64,000 nucleotides of DNA from Helianthus annuus (Eukaryota; Streptophyta; Magnoliopsida; Asterales; Asteraceae), in the NCBI RefSeq assembly GCF_002127325.2, contig NC_035446.2:160252878-160316877 (forward strand). Direction: 5' to 3'. Both the position numbers and the translations under genes were made by a program. This document shows, one piece after another, positions 34,416 through 45,441 of this stretch (positions are counted from its first letter, which is position 1; each line of letters starts with the position of its first letter). The notes beneath the pieces are model-generated. The model was not told the origin of the DNA, searched no databases, and worked only from the letters and a program-made list of their open reading frames with translations.

Positions 34416-36215
34416 AAGACCCGCCCGCGTTGCGGCGCGGGTACATCGTAGACATTGAATGGGTTAGTCCAAACGTTATATTATGCGTTAACCATATGAG
34501 AACACACATTTCGACGTATCCAGTTGAACTCAGTGTAACTTGTATAAGCATTGTGATTGGATCAAACGTAAAGTAAATGGAATTCATATCGAATAATCAT
34601 AACGTATTATATGTGACCCAACTTATATAAAGAAAACGTAACGGGTATGAAGGAAAATATGCACATATAATCGAAAGGGATTAATTAGAGCTTTCGAGAA
34701 AAAGGGGAGAAAAAGAAACCATAATTTGACTTCACTCGGTTAGAAACAAACTTTAGGAAATGTACATAAAATAAACACGAAAACATATTATGTTTGACCT
34801 GAATCATTTTCCAAAAAAGTTTACGTCGAAACGTAGAACAATTTGAATTTATACGAAAATGTACATAGAAATATGCACGTAAAAATGGTTTCTATAAACG
34901 AAAACGTATTATATTTGAAAAAATCATATTTACACATACCCGTACATAAAATATGCACGTAAAAAATAGTTTTTAAGTAAATGAAGTATAGGTGTAAACC
35001 GAAACAAAAAATTAGTAAAATATTTAATAGGTTAAAAACGTTCGTAAAACCGTGCCAAGTAGCACCAATGCCACAATCACATCGACTCTCAACATCGTAA
35101 AAATAAAATAGATAAAATGGTAAAAAATACACTGAACGAAAAGCTGACTAAAATCGTTAACCACACACACCCGTTACAGTGTCTTAATACGAAGAAATTA
35201 ACCAGAAACACAAAACGTAGAAAATAATAACTTAGTCGATCTACGACCCGCCCGTTGCGGCGAACTTTTCAAAAGGGCAAAAATGGATGCGTTGCGACGG
35301 GTCTGTCAAATATGAAAAAATAGAGCAAAAACGTTGAACCTCACATGCACGCTACGACATGTTAACTCGCAAAACTTAGAACGAAACGTAAAACGAAAAA
35401 TTTGCGAAAGATAAAAAGTATAGGGTACGAAAGTTGTAAATAATAAAGTGTTAGTGTTAAATCATAAAAGATGGAAAACTTTGGGTTTAAAGTAAAAAAA
35501 AATGTAAAGGGGTTAAAATGTAAATTATAAAATGTTTGGGTTAAAAGTGAAACATCAAGTTTTTTTTGAAACATTCCTTAAACACAAAGTACAAGTTATA
35601 ATGCACATATAAGTTGCTTATTAATGTATGGAATAATGTTTATATTAAGATTTAACAAACTATAAAAGTATAAATTAGCAATGTACTTATGCATATAGCT
35701 GTTGTACTAAGTTGGTTTGGGAGCTTCTCAAAAAGAAATTGATATTATACTTTTCACCCAAATCTATTTGACTTTTTACTTTTAACCCAAAAGTTTTCAT
35801 ATTTTGCAATTTAACCTCACAACTTTTTTAGTTTCAACTTTTGGTCCCCATACTTTTCACATTTCGCAGATTTTTTTGTTTTAAACTTTGCTAGTTAACA
35901 CGGCGTAACATGCGTGTGTGGTTCGACGTTTTTACATTTCGTTTTACGCTTCATACTAGATTTTGCGAGTTAACATGGCTCAACGTGTGTGTGCGGTTCA
36001 ATGTTTTTACATCATCTATTTTTTTCTCGTTTGACAAGTTCGTTACAACGGGCGGGTCCTAAATCGACTTAATTGTTATTTTCTATATTTTACGTTGCAG
36101 TCTAATTTCTTCGCATTGAAACATCGTAACTTTAGTATTGGTTGTCGCTGGCGGTGGTGTGGCATTGGTGCTATTAGGCACGGCGCCCCCACCGCATTGC
36201 GGCGGGTTGTAATAT
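34416..36215. repeat. Long inverted-repeat region bounded by GC-rich motifs
   Basis: Begins near GACCCGCCCGCGTTGCGGCG (34420) and ends near CACCGCATTGCGGCGGGTTG (36210). Inside, a left arm (about 35180-35345) and a right arm (about 35970-36130) are inverted copies, each containing a variant of the same motif (CGACCCGCCCGTTGCGGCG at 35246; GTTACAACGGGCGGGTCC at 36041). There is no coding content. This may be one or several nested noncoding elements. The superfamily is not recognised. Confidence 0.45.
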
Positions 36216-36545
36216 AGTTTTAGATGAAAAGTGTTAATATTTAAAGTTACATATTTTGTTTTTATAATTTTTCCTCTAACTATTAACTTTTGAATTTGTT
36301 GTGTTTAAGATGAAATTGATCAACTCTATGAATGTAGATGATTTTCAACAGAAAGATAGAAAGAGTAGACACTGATATAGGAACACTATTATTAACCATT
36401 GCTCCAGGCCGTGACAAGGTGAACAGACTTTCTTCTATCTTTGTTGTTTAATAGTTTCTTTATTTAAGATAAATTGACAAACAGCAGATGTGGCTCCTGT
36501 TTGCATCAATGCTGAAATGTACATAGCTTGCAGTTCTCCTCACTT
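36216..36545. other. Intergenic DNA
   Basis: No gene recognised. It may include more of the gene whose fragment appears at 36840. Confidence 0.35.
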
Positions 36546-36547
36546 AG

Positions 36548-36814
36548 CCACCACCACAAGTGGCCTAGTGGTGGAGTGACTTGGGTTCTCCAATGGAGAC
36601 CCAAGTTCAATTCCCATTAGTGCCACTTTGGTGGCCACCGACACCCGCTTTAAAGCCGGACCGAGGACACTCGAGGTCTCGGGTTTGAAACATGTTTCTT
36701 ACCCCTCTTTGATGGCTATGGGTATTTGCCGCCAGGGATCCTTGTCGGGTGGTGAACTGGGAAGGGAGATCCCTTCCGCGGTCAGGGGTACCGTGCAACT
36801 ACCCTTTTTTTTTT
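36548..36814 (+). mobile_element. tRNA-derived SINE with T-tail
   Basis: A-box match TGGCCTAGTGGTGGAG near 36562 and B-box match AGTTCAATTCCC near 36604, followed by a GC-richer body and a terminal T-run (about 36805-36814). Plant SINEs of several families end in T-runs. No target duplication was seen, so the borders are approximate. Confidence 0.65.
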
Positions 36815-36839
36815 AAGAACCATCTCAGCTCGGAACCAC

Positions 36840-37150
36840 ATGCTCTTTAGGCACCCAACAGGACTCGACATTCGTAGCTCTGAATAACGAAGGGCAAAAC
36901 GGTCTAGTCACACCTCAAGAACAAAACCGTAACAAGGGAGTCGAGAATGATGATGCGACAGAAACCTCGAGTGTCAGATCCATTGATGAGCGGTGGAAAC
37001 AGGGAACTTGGAAGCCAGGAAGAGTCAAACTTTGACTCTTTTTGTTTTGCAGAAGCCAGGAAGAAAAAGTTTCTTGAATTATATCCAAAGGTTGCAACTA
37101 ATTACGAACCGGTGCAGTTTAGAAGCTCCGTTATACTCATTATATCTTGT
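36840..37150 (+). pseudogene. Fragment resembling a LIL3-type light-harvesting-like gene
   Basis: Plus-strand reading gives VRSIDERWKQGTWKPGR in one frame, then EARKKKFLELYPKVATNYEPV and QFRSSVI in another. The spacing and wording match the region just before the membrane helices of plant LIL3 proteins (chlorophyll-biosynthesis scaffold of thylakoids): an ERW.NGTWD-type motif, then an EA.RRKFLEL.PE.ATNE.PV.F-type motif. A frame change and lost sequence lie between the blocks, near 37035. The transmembrane part and catalytic context are absent. Identification rests on short motifs. Confidence 0.5.
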
Positions 37151-37723
37151 AACCTGTATTTGTAGCTCATCCATAAGCATGTGTCCCAGTTTATAGTTTC
37201 AGATCAGTCTACTACTCTAGTTAACCAATTTGTCATGATATTCAACTGTTTATTATATAAACCCAAGTGTGAATTTGGGAATGCGAGATAAAAAACAAAA
37301 GCAATTAATTAAACCACACAATTATAAAAAGTTTCATTTGAGTCAATGTAACTGATTGTTTATATCAAGTCACTAGCTTTTACTCATATTCGCAAAATGA
37401 GCAATAAACGGGTCGATACGAAACACGACCCGGGTTTAAATGGGTTCGACACGACAAGAATAAATATATGGATCGGGTTAGAGTTGAATAATTCAACCTG
37501 TCAACCCGCCAACCCGACACAATCCACACTCCTAGTTTTATTTAAACTTATGGTTAGTTTCACAATTGTTTTCGCATCTTAATGATGACGATGGCAGTGT
37601 TAATTGTGATAGCTTAGATAAATTCTACATTCTTTTAAATAAAAGTCATACCAGAGTCAATTTTCAATATATGCATAATATATATATGAAGCCTCATAAC
37701 TAATTAGTTAATTAACTACTTAA
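37151..37723. other. Intergenic DNA before AAA copy C
   Basis: AT-rich. It contains ACCCGCCAACCCGACAC-type phrases near 37500 but no gene. Confidence 0.4.
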
Positions 37724-39391
37724 TTAATCGTCTACTCCATCCTCTTGTTGCTTCTTCTCAATTTCAGTTGCAGTTTTCTCTTCCTGCTTCTTTTCAATTT
37801 CTGTTGCAGGTTCCTCTTGTTGCTTCTTTTCACTTGTTTTTGCACTTAGTTTTTTCAGTTTCTTTTGCAGCTTCTTCTTTTCTCTTTCTATTGCAGCCAA
37901 TTTTTCTTCTTCTTCTTTTAACTTTGCCTTGGCCTCCTCATTCTCCTTCCTCTTTACATCAAAAAACTCAATGAGGCCACCAAGAGCAATGTCCGGATCG
38001 TTATCTTTGAGAAGCTGTTCTGCCACTTCAGCAGGGGTAACATCCACGTGGCTGATCAACTCATCAATGTCTTCAAAAAGATTGTGTTCGGTAACACCAA
38101 GATAGTTGGAAGCTAGCGTTCTAAAGGCACTCGGGGTGCAGTACGACATGTGGATGTGAACATCCATACGACCTGGACGAACAAGCGCTGGATCAAGTTT
38201 CTCCTTCCTATTTGTCGTGAATATTATGATCCTCTCGTCACCACAACTTGACCATAACCCGTCAATAAAATTAAGAAACCCTGATAAAGTTACCTTAACA
38301 AAACCAATTTTTGTTAGATTCATAAAAACTACATGTATAAAAATTAGTTATTATTTACACTCTTTAATAACCTTGTGTTCTTTCTTTGCAGCCTTGTCTT
38401 TCGCCGTGTCTTTCTCCGTTTCTACCTGCACCCGATCATGCAACTCGACCGAGCAATCAATATCCTCCACCACCAGTATCGAACGGTTTGCAGTCGCCAC
38501 CAACAACCTCCGCAGCTCAGAGTTCGAACAAATGTTAGTCAACTCCAAGTCATATATGTCAAACTTCAAGTAATTCGCTATCGCCGCAATCAAGCTAGAC
38601 TTCCCAGTACCCGGAGGCCCATACAACAAGTACCCTCTTTTCCACGCCTTCCCGACTTTCCGATAATACTCTCTCCTCTCCACAAACCTATCCAAATCCT
38701 TCAGCACCATCTCTTTCACACTGGGATCCATCGCCACCGTCTCAAACGTCGCCGGGTGGTCGAGTTTCACCGATTTCCACAACATAGTTGAATAACTCCA
38801 CCTCCTGTCAGTTGTGAACAGCTTCACGGTTTTCTCATTCTGTATAATGGTTTTTGAACAATTGATTATAAACGGCAAGTAGGAATCCAACACGAGATCT
38901 TTATGTTTCCGGTGAAACGTGAGTTCTAACGAGCGGATCTCCGATCGTAAAGACCGGCCGTTTTCGTAACCCGTTGGCTTCTGTTTGGAGAGTAAAGACC
39001 ACGTGAAGGTAACCCCATTGTAAAGATCGGTATACTCCTCGTTAGTTTCCATTCCTACGTTAAACTTTTGTTCGTTAGGGTTTTTAGAGACCTTCACACG
39101 GCGGATGTCGGAGGATATTTGGGTGGCGAGGTAGTGTTGTGCGGCGGTGTAGATTTCGTTGTCGCCAAACCCTTCGGATTCGTAGAACACCATGGTTAAC
39201 TGGCTGGAGAAGTTGTTGAGGACAGTACGGAGGCTGAGATGGATGTAATTTTCGACCTCACGGCGGAATTCGGTGGGCAAGTACTGACGGGAGAATGTGT
39301 GGACTACCGCCGCTGCCGCGGCGACGGAACCGACGGTGGAGATTACTGTTTTGGCCATGCTGAATCTGGATTTAGTTGATGGTGAAAGCAT
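37724..39391 (-). CDS. AAA-ATPase, BCS1/HSR4-like, copy C
   Basis: Third, apparently intact copy. Exon 1 is 39391-38372 (340 codons), the intron is 78 bp, and exon 2 is 38293-37724 (189 codons plus stop), total 529 aa. A hydrophobic N-terminal segment (about 14-30) and the AAA-associated domain are followed by Walker A GPPGTGKS (258-265), Walker B ILVVEDID (305-312), IIIFTTNR and DPALVRPGRMD. The C-terminal tail is longer than in copy A, with repeated KKQ.E..TATEIEKKQ.E units and a likely coiled coil. The intron is short like that of copy B, so the long intron of copy A reflects later insertions. Membrane-anchored ATPase, substrate unknown. Confidence 0.93.
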
Positions 39392-39722
39392 TGTGAATGT
39401 TTTGACGTTGTTGGTAAGGAATCTACAAAGTTGAGCAAACCTAAAAAGATCAGAGAATAAAAAGATGAAATCTTTGAACGTGAAACAATGGGTGAAGAAA
39501 CGAAAGTGATAGAACCTGTGGTTGAAGATATGAACCTTCGGATTTGAAACGAAGGTTCTAATGGAGGACGAGAATGCGACAAAACAGGGTTTTCATGATA
39601 GAAGGAAGGAGGGGTTTTTGTTTTCTGCAGACAACAATAGTAAATATATAAATAAAAATTTGTTGATACGGCAGTTTCATTATATGTGTGAATATCACAT
39701 GTTCTTCTAAGTTTTAAGGGTG
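39392..39722 (-). promoter_or_regulatory. 5' leader and promoter side of AAA copy C
   Basis: Noncoding region upstream of the minus-strand ATG. No specific site is recognised. Confidence 0.35.
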
Positions 39723-39725
39723 TAA

Positions 39726-40055
39726 GAGCATTCACATCCAACCCCCTAAAATTATACATACATTCCACTAAAAAACAACTCATATATCAATATATTTCCA
39801 CTAAAAACAAATACTTTTTCTCTCTCCTTTTCAATTAAATAATATTTTTATACCTTTATCATTACATTTTTCTCTCTCCTTCACTCACAACCACTTTCAA
39901 TATATATTAAAAAATTATAGTGGGTGAACAGTGTCCCCCCAAATATACAGATGAACAGTAACATTTTCTCTCTCCTCCACTCACAACCATTTTTCATACT
40001 TTTTATATTTTAAAAACACCACACTTAGAATATGATGGCTTGGATGTGAATGCTC
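39726..40055. mobile_element. Tourist-like MITE, 330 bp
   Basis: Perfect inverted ends GAGCATTCACATCCA and TGGATGTGAATGCTC, with TAA at 39723-39725 and 40056-40058. AT-rich interior with CACTCACAACCA phrases. Confidence 0.82.
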
Positions 40056-40058
40056 TAA

Positions 40059-40295
40059 GGGGCACTCCCCTAAAGAGGGGAGTCCCCTCTCTTACGCACA
40101 TCAAATCAGGTTATGTCACGTTAACTCCCCTTTTAAACTCTCCTCGCACTTCAATTTGATGGCGGCAGTCCCCTATTAGGTGACTTATTTTTTAATTAAA
40201 AAAAAAGTAAAAGTTTTTTATTGGTTGAAAACAGGCTGGCCCCACCATGTCATCTCCCCCTCTTCGGTGAACAAGCCCCGAACAAACCCACCGAT
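40059..40295. mobile_element. Tourist-like MITE, related to the one at 33690
   Basis: Directly abuts the preceding MITE at the shared TAA. Its phrases CCCCTCTCTTACGC, TTAACTCCCC, TTTGATGGCGGCA, CCCCTATTAGGTGA and CCCCCTCTTCGGTGA match the MITE at 33690-34017 in the same order. The right end is less clear. Confidence 0.6.
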
Positions 40296-40505
40296 TTAGT
40301 ATTTAAATTTAATATATTGTATACGCACACGCATATTTGACTCATCAGTTATGGGTGGGGGTGGTGATCACTCATCACTCACAACATCCAATCAAGTTCT
40401 GCCATGTTATCAACCATTATTCCCTCACTCACATGGTTATCACTCACAGCACCCAACAATACCCATCACTCACAACACTCAACAACACCCAACAATACCA
40501 TCACT

Positions 40506-41495
40506 TAGGGCCGGCAATTTTAGACACGTACACGAATACACGACACGAACCTACACGAAGTTAACATGTATCTTGTATGGTCTTAACAGGTAACAGGTAC
40601 TAAACATGTAGACACGAAAATACCTGTTAATTTTCATGTCTAAACAGGTAAAATACTTGTTTACCTGTTTAATACATATTAATACATGTTAACAATTTTA
40701 ATATAATAAAAAATATAATTTAGTGTGACTATGGGATTTGAAAACCTGATTTTATCACTTATCTTTCTAGTTTCCCTAACCCTTCATAATCCCATTCCAA
40801 TGAACTCTACATTGTTTTGAATGGATGTTATGAATTATTTAAACTTTTTGTGATTTGTCATTTATGGATTTTGTTTCAAACTTGTTACGGATTATGCATT
40901 TATGCATTATTTAAGCATGTTGTGAACTTTTGACAACTTTTGTTTCAATAAACAGGTTCCTAGATATGTAAATTATTGAAACATTCGTAAACATGTATTA
41001 ACAGGTAATTGATGTAGCGCGTGATACGGAAACGAAGATCAATCACGTTGATTCAAAGAATACCCGTGTGTTCTTCCTCAACCCCCAAGATTCCACCCAA
41101 AAGGCACGGAATTTGAAGTGAAAAAAATTGATTATGTCAAAATTCAAGTCTTCTTTTTCATATTACTAGAGCAACATACAAATAAGAACAGAAATTCGAA
41201 ATGGGCCTAAAAAAGACAACGGGCCAAACACAAGCCCAAATACAAAATGCCCAAAATAGTTCAAAAAACATAAAAATGCAAATAACTAATAGAAATAAGT
41301 GTTTTTTTGGCCTGGACGATGACCCAAACCGCCACACTTGGGCCCGCATCAGTAATTATCGTGTATATCTGTTAAAAAATATTGCGTGTTCGTGTATGGA
41401 AAACTGGACACGAAACCTTATCGTGTTGTGTTCGTGTATGGGATTTCGTGTATCGTGTATTATCGTGTACAGGTATACAAGATATGCCAGCCCTA
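40506..41495. mobile_element. hAT element nested in the Harbinger MITE
   Basis: Ends TAGGGCCGGCA and TGCCAGCCCTA are inverted. A perfect 8-bp duplication, CCATCACT, lies at 40498-40505 and 41496-41503. Sub-terminal CACGAATACACGACACGAA and its complement pair. It has no transposase. It contains a further insertion at 41010-41351. Confidence 0.88.
41010..41351 (+). mobile_element. Short solo-LTR-like insertion nested in the hAT element
   Basis: A 342-bp unit starting TGATGTAGCG and ending CCCGCATCA (TG...CA, inverted TGATG/CATCA), flanked by the 5-bp repeat GTAAT at 41005-41009 and 41352-41356. This fits a solo LTR or TRIM-type element. No coding content. The 5-bp repeat is short, so chance cannot be fully excluded. 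Confidence 0.6.
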
Positions 41496-41740
41496 CCATC
41501 ACTCACAATACCTTCACGCGTGATAATTTCCACGCGTTATAACTTTCACGCGTTGAAAAGGATGGGTGGCAGTGGTGTTCTGCTTTGTTCCACGAGTGAT
41601 GTATTTCCATCACGGGGGAAACATGCTCCACCCGGGTCCCCTTATACAACATACTACATGAACCACCTCAAAGGAAGAGTGATCCCTTGATACCATAGTA
41701 ACAATGTAACGAATTACACTTTTAATTTTCACATTTATTA

Positions 41741-42416
41741 GGGTTAATGGATTTAAACACCTCCAGCTATTGCCATTTGGTCGTTGACACTCTCAACTTT
41801 GACTTTAGCTCACACCACTCCCAACTTAACACTTGGATTGTTGTGTCACCCATCGTTAAATAAAAACTAATTGGGTTAGTTCTTTTTGTTGACGTGGCCA
41901 ATATTTGCTGATGTGGCATGCTGATGGATCCAATATTTGCTGATGTGGCATGCTGATGGATCCAAATGTGTAGATTGATTAGGTCTTGGTTGTGGAAGAT
42001 GATGATAAATGGGTTGCTGAATCTGTGTGTGGGTATTTATAATAAATCTTATAACGTTTCACGATATATGTATATCACATAATACAATACATCATCAAAT
42101 CATAGTTAGCTCAAGTGGTCAGTGTATTTAATGGGTTCTTGGTTATACGGACGCGGGTTCGAGTCTTGTTAGTCCCATTTTATAGTTTTTTTTGGATCCA
42201 TCAGCATGCCACGTCAACAAATTTGGATCCATCAGCATACCACATCAGCAAATATTGGCCACGTCAGCAAAAAGAACTAACCCAGTTAGTGTTTATTTAA
42301 CGACGGGGTGACACAGCAACCCAAGTGTTAAGTTGGGAGTGGTGTAAGCCAAAGTCAAAGTTGAGAGTGTCAGCGGCCAAATGACAATAATTGAGGGTGT
42401 TTAAAACCATTAACCC
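41741..42416. mobile_element. MULE-like foldback element, arms about 220 bp
   Basis: Ends GGGTTAATGG and CCATTAACCC, and a perfect 9-bp duplication, CATTTATTA, at 41732-41740 and 42417-42425. The arms (41741 to about 41965, and about 42195-42416) are near-perfect inverted copies; paired phrases include CTGATGTGGCATGCTGATGG and CCATCAGCATGCCAC. A 33-bp phrase is doubled in tandem at about 41907-41962. The centre carries a tRNA-like SINE head. Confidence 0.82.
42105..42195 (+). mobile_element. tRNA-like SINE head inside the MULE foldback
   Basis: A-box match TAGCTCAAGTGGTCAG and B-box match GGGTTCGAGTC about 45 bases later. The sequence does not close into a full cloverleaf with a CCA-ready acceptor, so it is read as a SINE-derived piece, not a tRNA gene. 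Confidence 0.5.
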
Positions 42417-42550
42417 CATTTATTATCAATGGCAATTCCAGTCTAACAAAAGTGTAACTTAGTGTGTCTCTAATAAATAAGCAACTTAAATTTAACCTTT
42501 TCTTCCAATATAACAAGGTTAATTGTTAAGAATAAAAATACAAATGAAAG

Positions 42551-44151
42551 TGATGTACTGCAAAGTACATATGTTTATAGTGTATATTTTGGTCAGTTTT
42601 CAGTCGTTTAGAGTCTAGTTTAGGTTAGAATTTCGATACTGTTGACGTTAAGCTTTGATTTCAGGTCCCGTAGCTTAAAGTGATGAAAAACGAGTAAAAC
42701 CGAGCAGTTTGGAAGAAAACCGGGATTCGTACGCGCGTCGGAGAAGCTGGAACTCGAATTGGAATAAAAAAATAATAAAAATCAAACAAGGAGGCGTCGC
42801 GTGACGCGACACCTCCTTGGCGTCACGCGAGGGCCTGGTCTCCGGGAAAAGTGTTGTTCAAGCTAGGGTTTTGAAGATTGATTTCCAAGAAACTTAACAC
42901 AACTCTAATTACGAATCAAGAAACCCTAGGACGAATTTTGAAGGTGATTTTGAGTATTCTGGAGTGCTTTAACTTGCGGGAACCAATCGGTTGAAGCTTG
43001 GATCGTGAAAGTGAAGATTGTTCGGGTTTTATCTCCCGGCGTTCTTTAATTTCGTGTTTTCGATATTTTTCGATGAATTCTTGTTTTGAACTTGTTTTGT
43101 CTATTTTGAACATCATGTTTCTTGGCTAAACCTTAGATACTACCTAGATTTGATGATGGTTTAATTTATGTTTGGATCTTTTAACGGTTTTTATTGATTG
43201 ATTATGGATTGACTTCTGAAAGTAACGTGTTCTCGATTTTCTGATTTGGTGCGTGTGCGTATTTATTTTTGATTGTGGATTGTTTACTGTTTCACATAGA
43301 TTTTGGTGGATGTCTTTCACATAATAGATCTGTGTTGATTATTTGCATCCTTGCGGGTTCGGGTGATCTTTGGGTAAATCGGCCGATAGCCTTAGAAACA
43401 GTAATTAAAATACAATTAGAAATAAATATTCTGCTTAACTTGTCGCTGAGAGGCTCGAGTTAGTTATTAGGTCGCGGTGCAGTATATAGCTAAATTAGAT
43501 TTTGAGAGAAGTCGACGTTAGTTCCCTAATTGCATTTGTGTCTAGTAAACCAAGTTAGAACCTAGAATTGCCTTAGATTGTCGCGCTGAGAGGTAGATAG
43601 TCGTATTAGGGCACTTTTAGAGTCGTTAGAGGACTGAGAGGAAATCTAACAGTCGGTATTCATAACAGCCTTGTAGGTTTCCTAGGTTTCTTCTTGAGAA
43701 GGGTCGGGAAGTCTTAGCATTGAAATACCTTAAGGTTCAGTATTTTACGATCCCGGCTCCATACAACAATAAAACCGTTAGAAGTCCATTCATAGTTAAA
43801 CTGGATTCAAGTCTAGGTAGTCCTTAATCTCATCTGAATTAAAACCCTAGTCTTCATTCGTGTCTTAGTTTAATTTCAGTTTAATTGCAATTTTAGGATT
43901 TTAGTAACCCCCCCCCCCCCAAAACACAACAATTGTTTAGTCGTGTCAGTGTCTAGTCTAAATAGAGTCGTTAACGTAATTCATTAGAGTCCTTGTGGAT
44001 TCGACATCCGGACTTACTTTTCTGTGCTAGAGTCGACCGGTACACTTGCCGGTGAGTAGTTTAGTCAGGTTAAAGAATCTAGATTTTTATTACTTGAGTC
44101 TTAATTTAGGGTAATTTTAGTTTATTTAGTTGAACTACTTTTTCCACATCA
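42551..44151 (+). repeat. 5' LTR of the outer Athila element
   Basis: A 1,601-bp unit starting TGATGTACTGCAAAG and ending TTTTTCCACATCA, immediately before the primer-binding site. About 237 bp in, a 31-bp hairpin (42788-42818; stem AAGGAGG...CCTCCTT enclosing GTCGCGTGACGCGAC) is followed by GGCGTCACGCGAGGG. The same words return after pol (63166-63285). A C-run of about 13 lies near 43909. The 5-bp flank on the left is GAAAG; its partner lies outside the window. Confidence 0.8.
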
Positions 44152-44158
44152 AGTTTTT

Positions 44159-44176
44159 TGGCGCCGTTGCCGGGGA
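44159..44176 (+). other. Primer-binding site, tRNA-Asp type (outer element)
   Basis: TGGCGCCGTTGCCGGGGA, 7 bases after the LTR end. It is complementary to the 3' end of plant tRNA-Asp, the usual primer of Athila-type elements. Confidence 0.85.
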
Positions 44177-44343
44177 CTCTTGGCAATTGCGTTAACTGCT
44201 TAATTTGGATTTCAACTGATATCGTTACGTACTTTTTGTGTGTTTGTGAGTCGTAGGAGTCCAAATAATTTTAGTGTCTTTTTCGAATTTTTCGAGTCTT
44301 TTGTTGGAGTTGTCTTACTGGTTTATTCTTGATTTTGCAGTTC

Positions 44344-45441
44344 ATGGCCCACACGCGTTCGCAGGGACCAGTGAAGCCACCAATTGACAAGTCTTCCTTC
44401 TCCACACCCAGTTTTCAGGTAAAAAAGTCTTCAACTTCATCTTCCGCCCCTTCTGACTCTACACTCCAATCTAAACCACCGAACTACGACTTCACCTCGA
44501 AGTCATCACCCCACAATTCCCCACCACCCTCCCGTCACCCTAGTCCACCACCAGTTCACCAAATGGCCGATAACCAAACTGTCCACCAGCGTTCCACCGC
44601 GGGTTTTACCACAAACTCACCCATCACCCTTCCCGCAATCGCCAATGATAAGTCTTGGCAAATTCCTTCATACATCATTACTGCCATTAACAACTCTTGT
44701 CAGTTTCATGGTCGTGATGATGAGGATGCGCCAGCACATATCAATCGCCTCACCCGTCTGTGTAGCACCTTCGGCATCGAAGGTGTTAACCTTGATGCCC
44801 GTTTTCTCCAAGTCTTTCCCTTTTCACTTGCTGGCCGCGCAGCCACCTGGCTTGATTCGCAGCCAGCAGGTACTTACACTACTTGGGCTGGACTTAGAGA
44901 TGCCTTCCTTGCTAAGTATTTCCCACCTGCGAAGGCCTCTCGCCTTCGAGATCAGATCCATTCCTTCAGAATGGAGCCTGACGAACCTTATCACTTAGCT
45001 TGGGAGAGATTTCAAACTTTACTCTCGCGTTGTTCCCAACATGGACTGTCGGATTGGGCCTTAGTAGAAAAATTTTATAATGGTCTTACCCCTGAGTGCA
45101 AGACCCGATTCGACACATCCGCAGGAGGCCACCTAATGGGAAAGAAAACTGTGGCTGACTGCAATGACCTCTTTGAGAGCTTCGCTCATGCTGATATAGA
45201 TCACAGTGCTACCGGCAGGAAATCCAATCATGTGATTACTTCCTCATCTTCTAGAGGAGTGAACCAAGTCGTTTCCGACTCAAAGGTAGTTTCTCAGCTT
45301 GACTATATCACCAAAGAGTTGCTAGAAATTAAGAAGAAGGTAGATAGATGCGAGGTATGTAGAGGTGGACATGACACCATAGATTGCCCAACCCTTACCC
45401 TAGAGCAGGTCGAGTATATAGCAGGTCAAAATAGGGGTTGA
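44344..45441 (+). pseudogene. gag of the outer Athila element, cut by insertion
   Basis: Capsid-type retrotransposon Gag. The first ATG is at 44344 (MAHTRSQG...). A proline/serine-rich N-terminus is followed by the gag core (about 130-290) with FPFSLAGRAATWLDS, YFPPAKASRLRDQI and EKFYNGLTPECKTRFD, then one zinc-knuckle-like motif, CEVCRGGHDTIDC (C-x2-C-x4-H-x4-C). The reading frame ends at a TGA formed by the first three bases of the inner element's LTR, so the C-terminal part is now at 58375 onward. Confidence 0.88.

Larger units (their letters stand above)
40352..41641. mobile_element. Harbinger-type MITE, enlarged by nested insertions
   Basis: TTA lies at 40349-40351 and 41642-41644. The right end, read inward, is GGGGACCCGGGTGG and the left is TGGGTGGGGGTGG. 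The interior phrases CACTCACAAC and CACGCGTT match the Harbinger element at 9129. Without the inserted hAT element (40506-41495 and one duplication) the unit would be about 290 bp, close to the 308-bp relative at 20147. Confidence 0.8.

Noticed and set aside
37186..37205. CCAGTTTATAGTTTCA shared with PUMILIO exon 6
   Set aside because: Only 16 bases, with no matching flanks; probably chance.
39343..39783. 146-codon minus-strand ORF upstream of AAA copy C
   Set aside because: It overlaps the AAA start in another frame and covers leader and MITE sequence; no protein-like character.
42105..42195. Functional tRNA gene
   Set aside because: A and B boxes are present but arms do not pair as a tRNA, and it lies in the centre of a MULE foldback.
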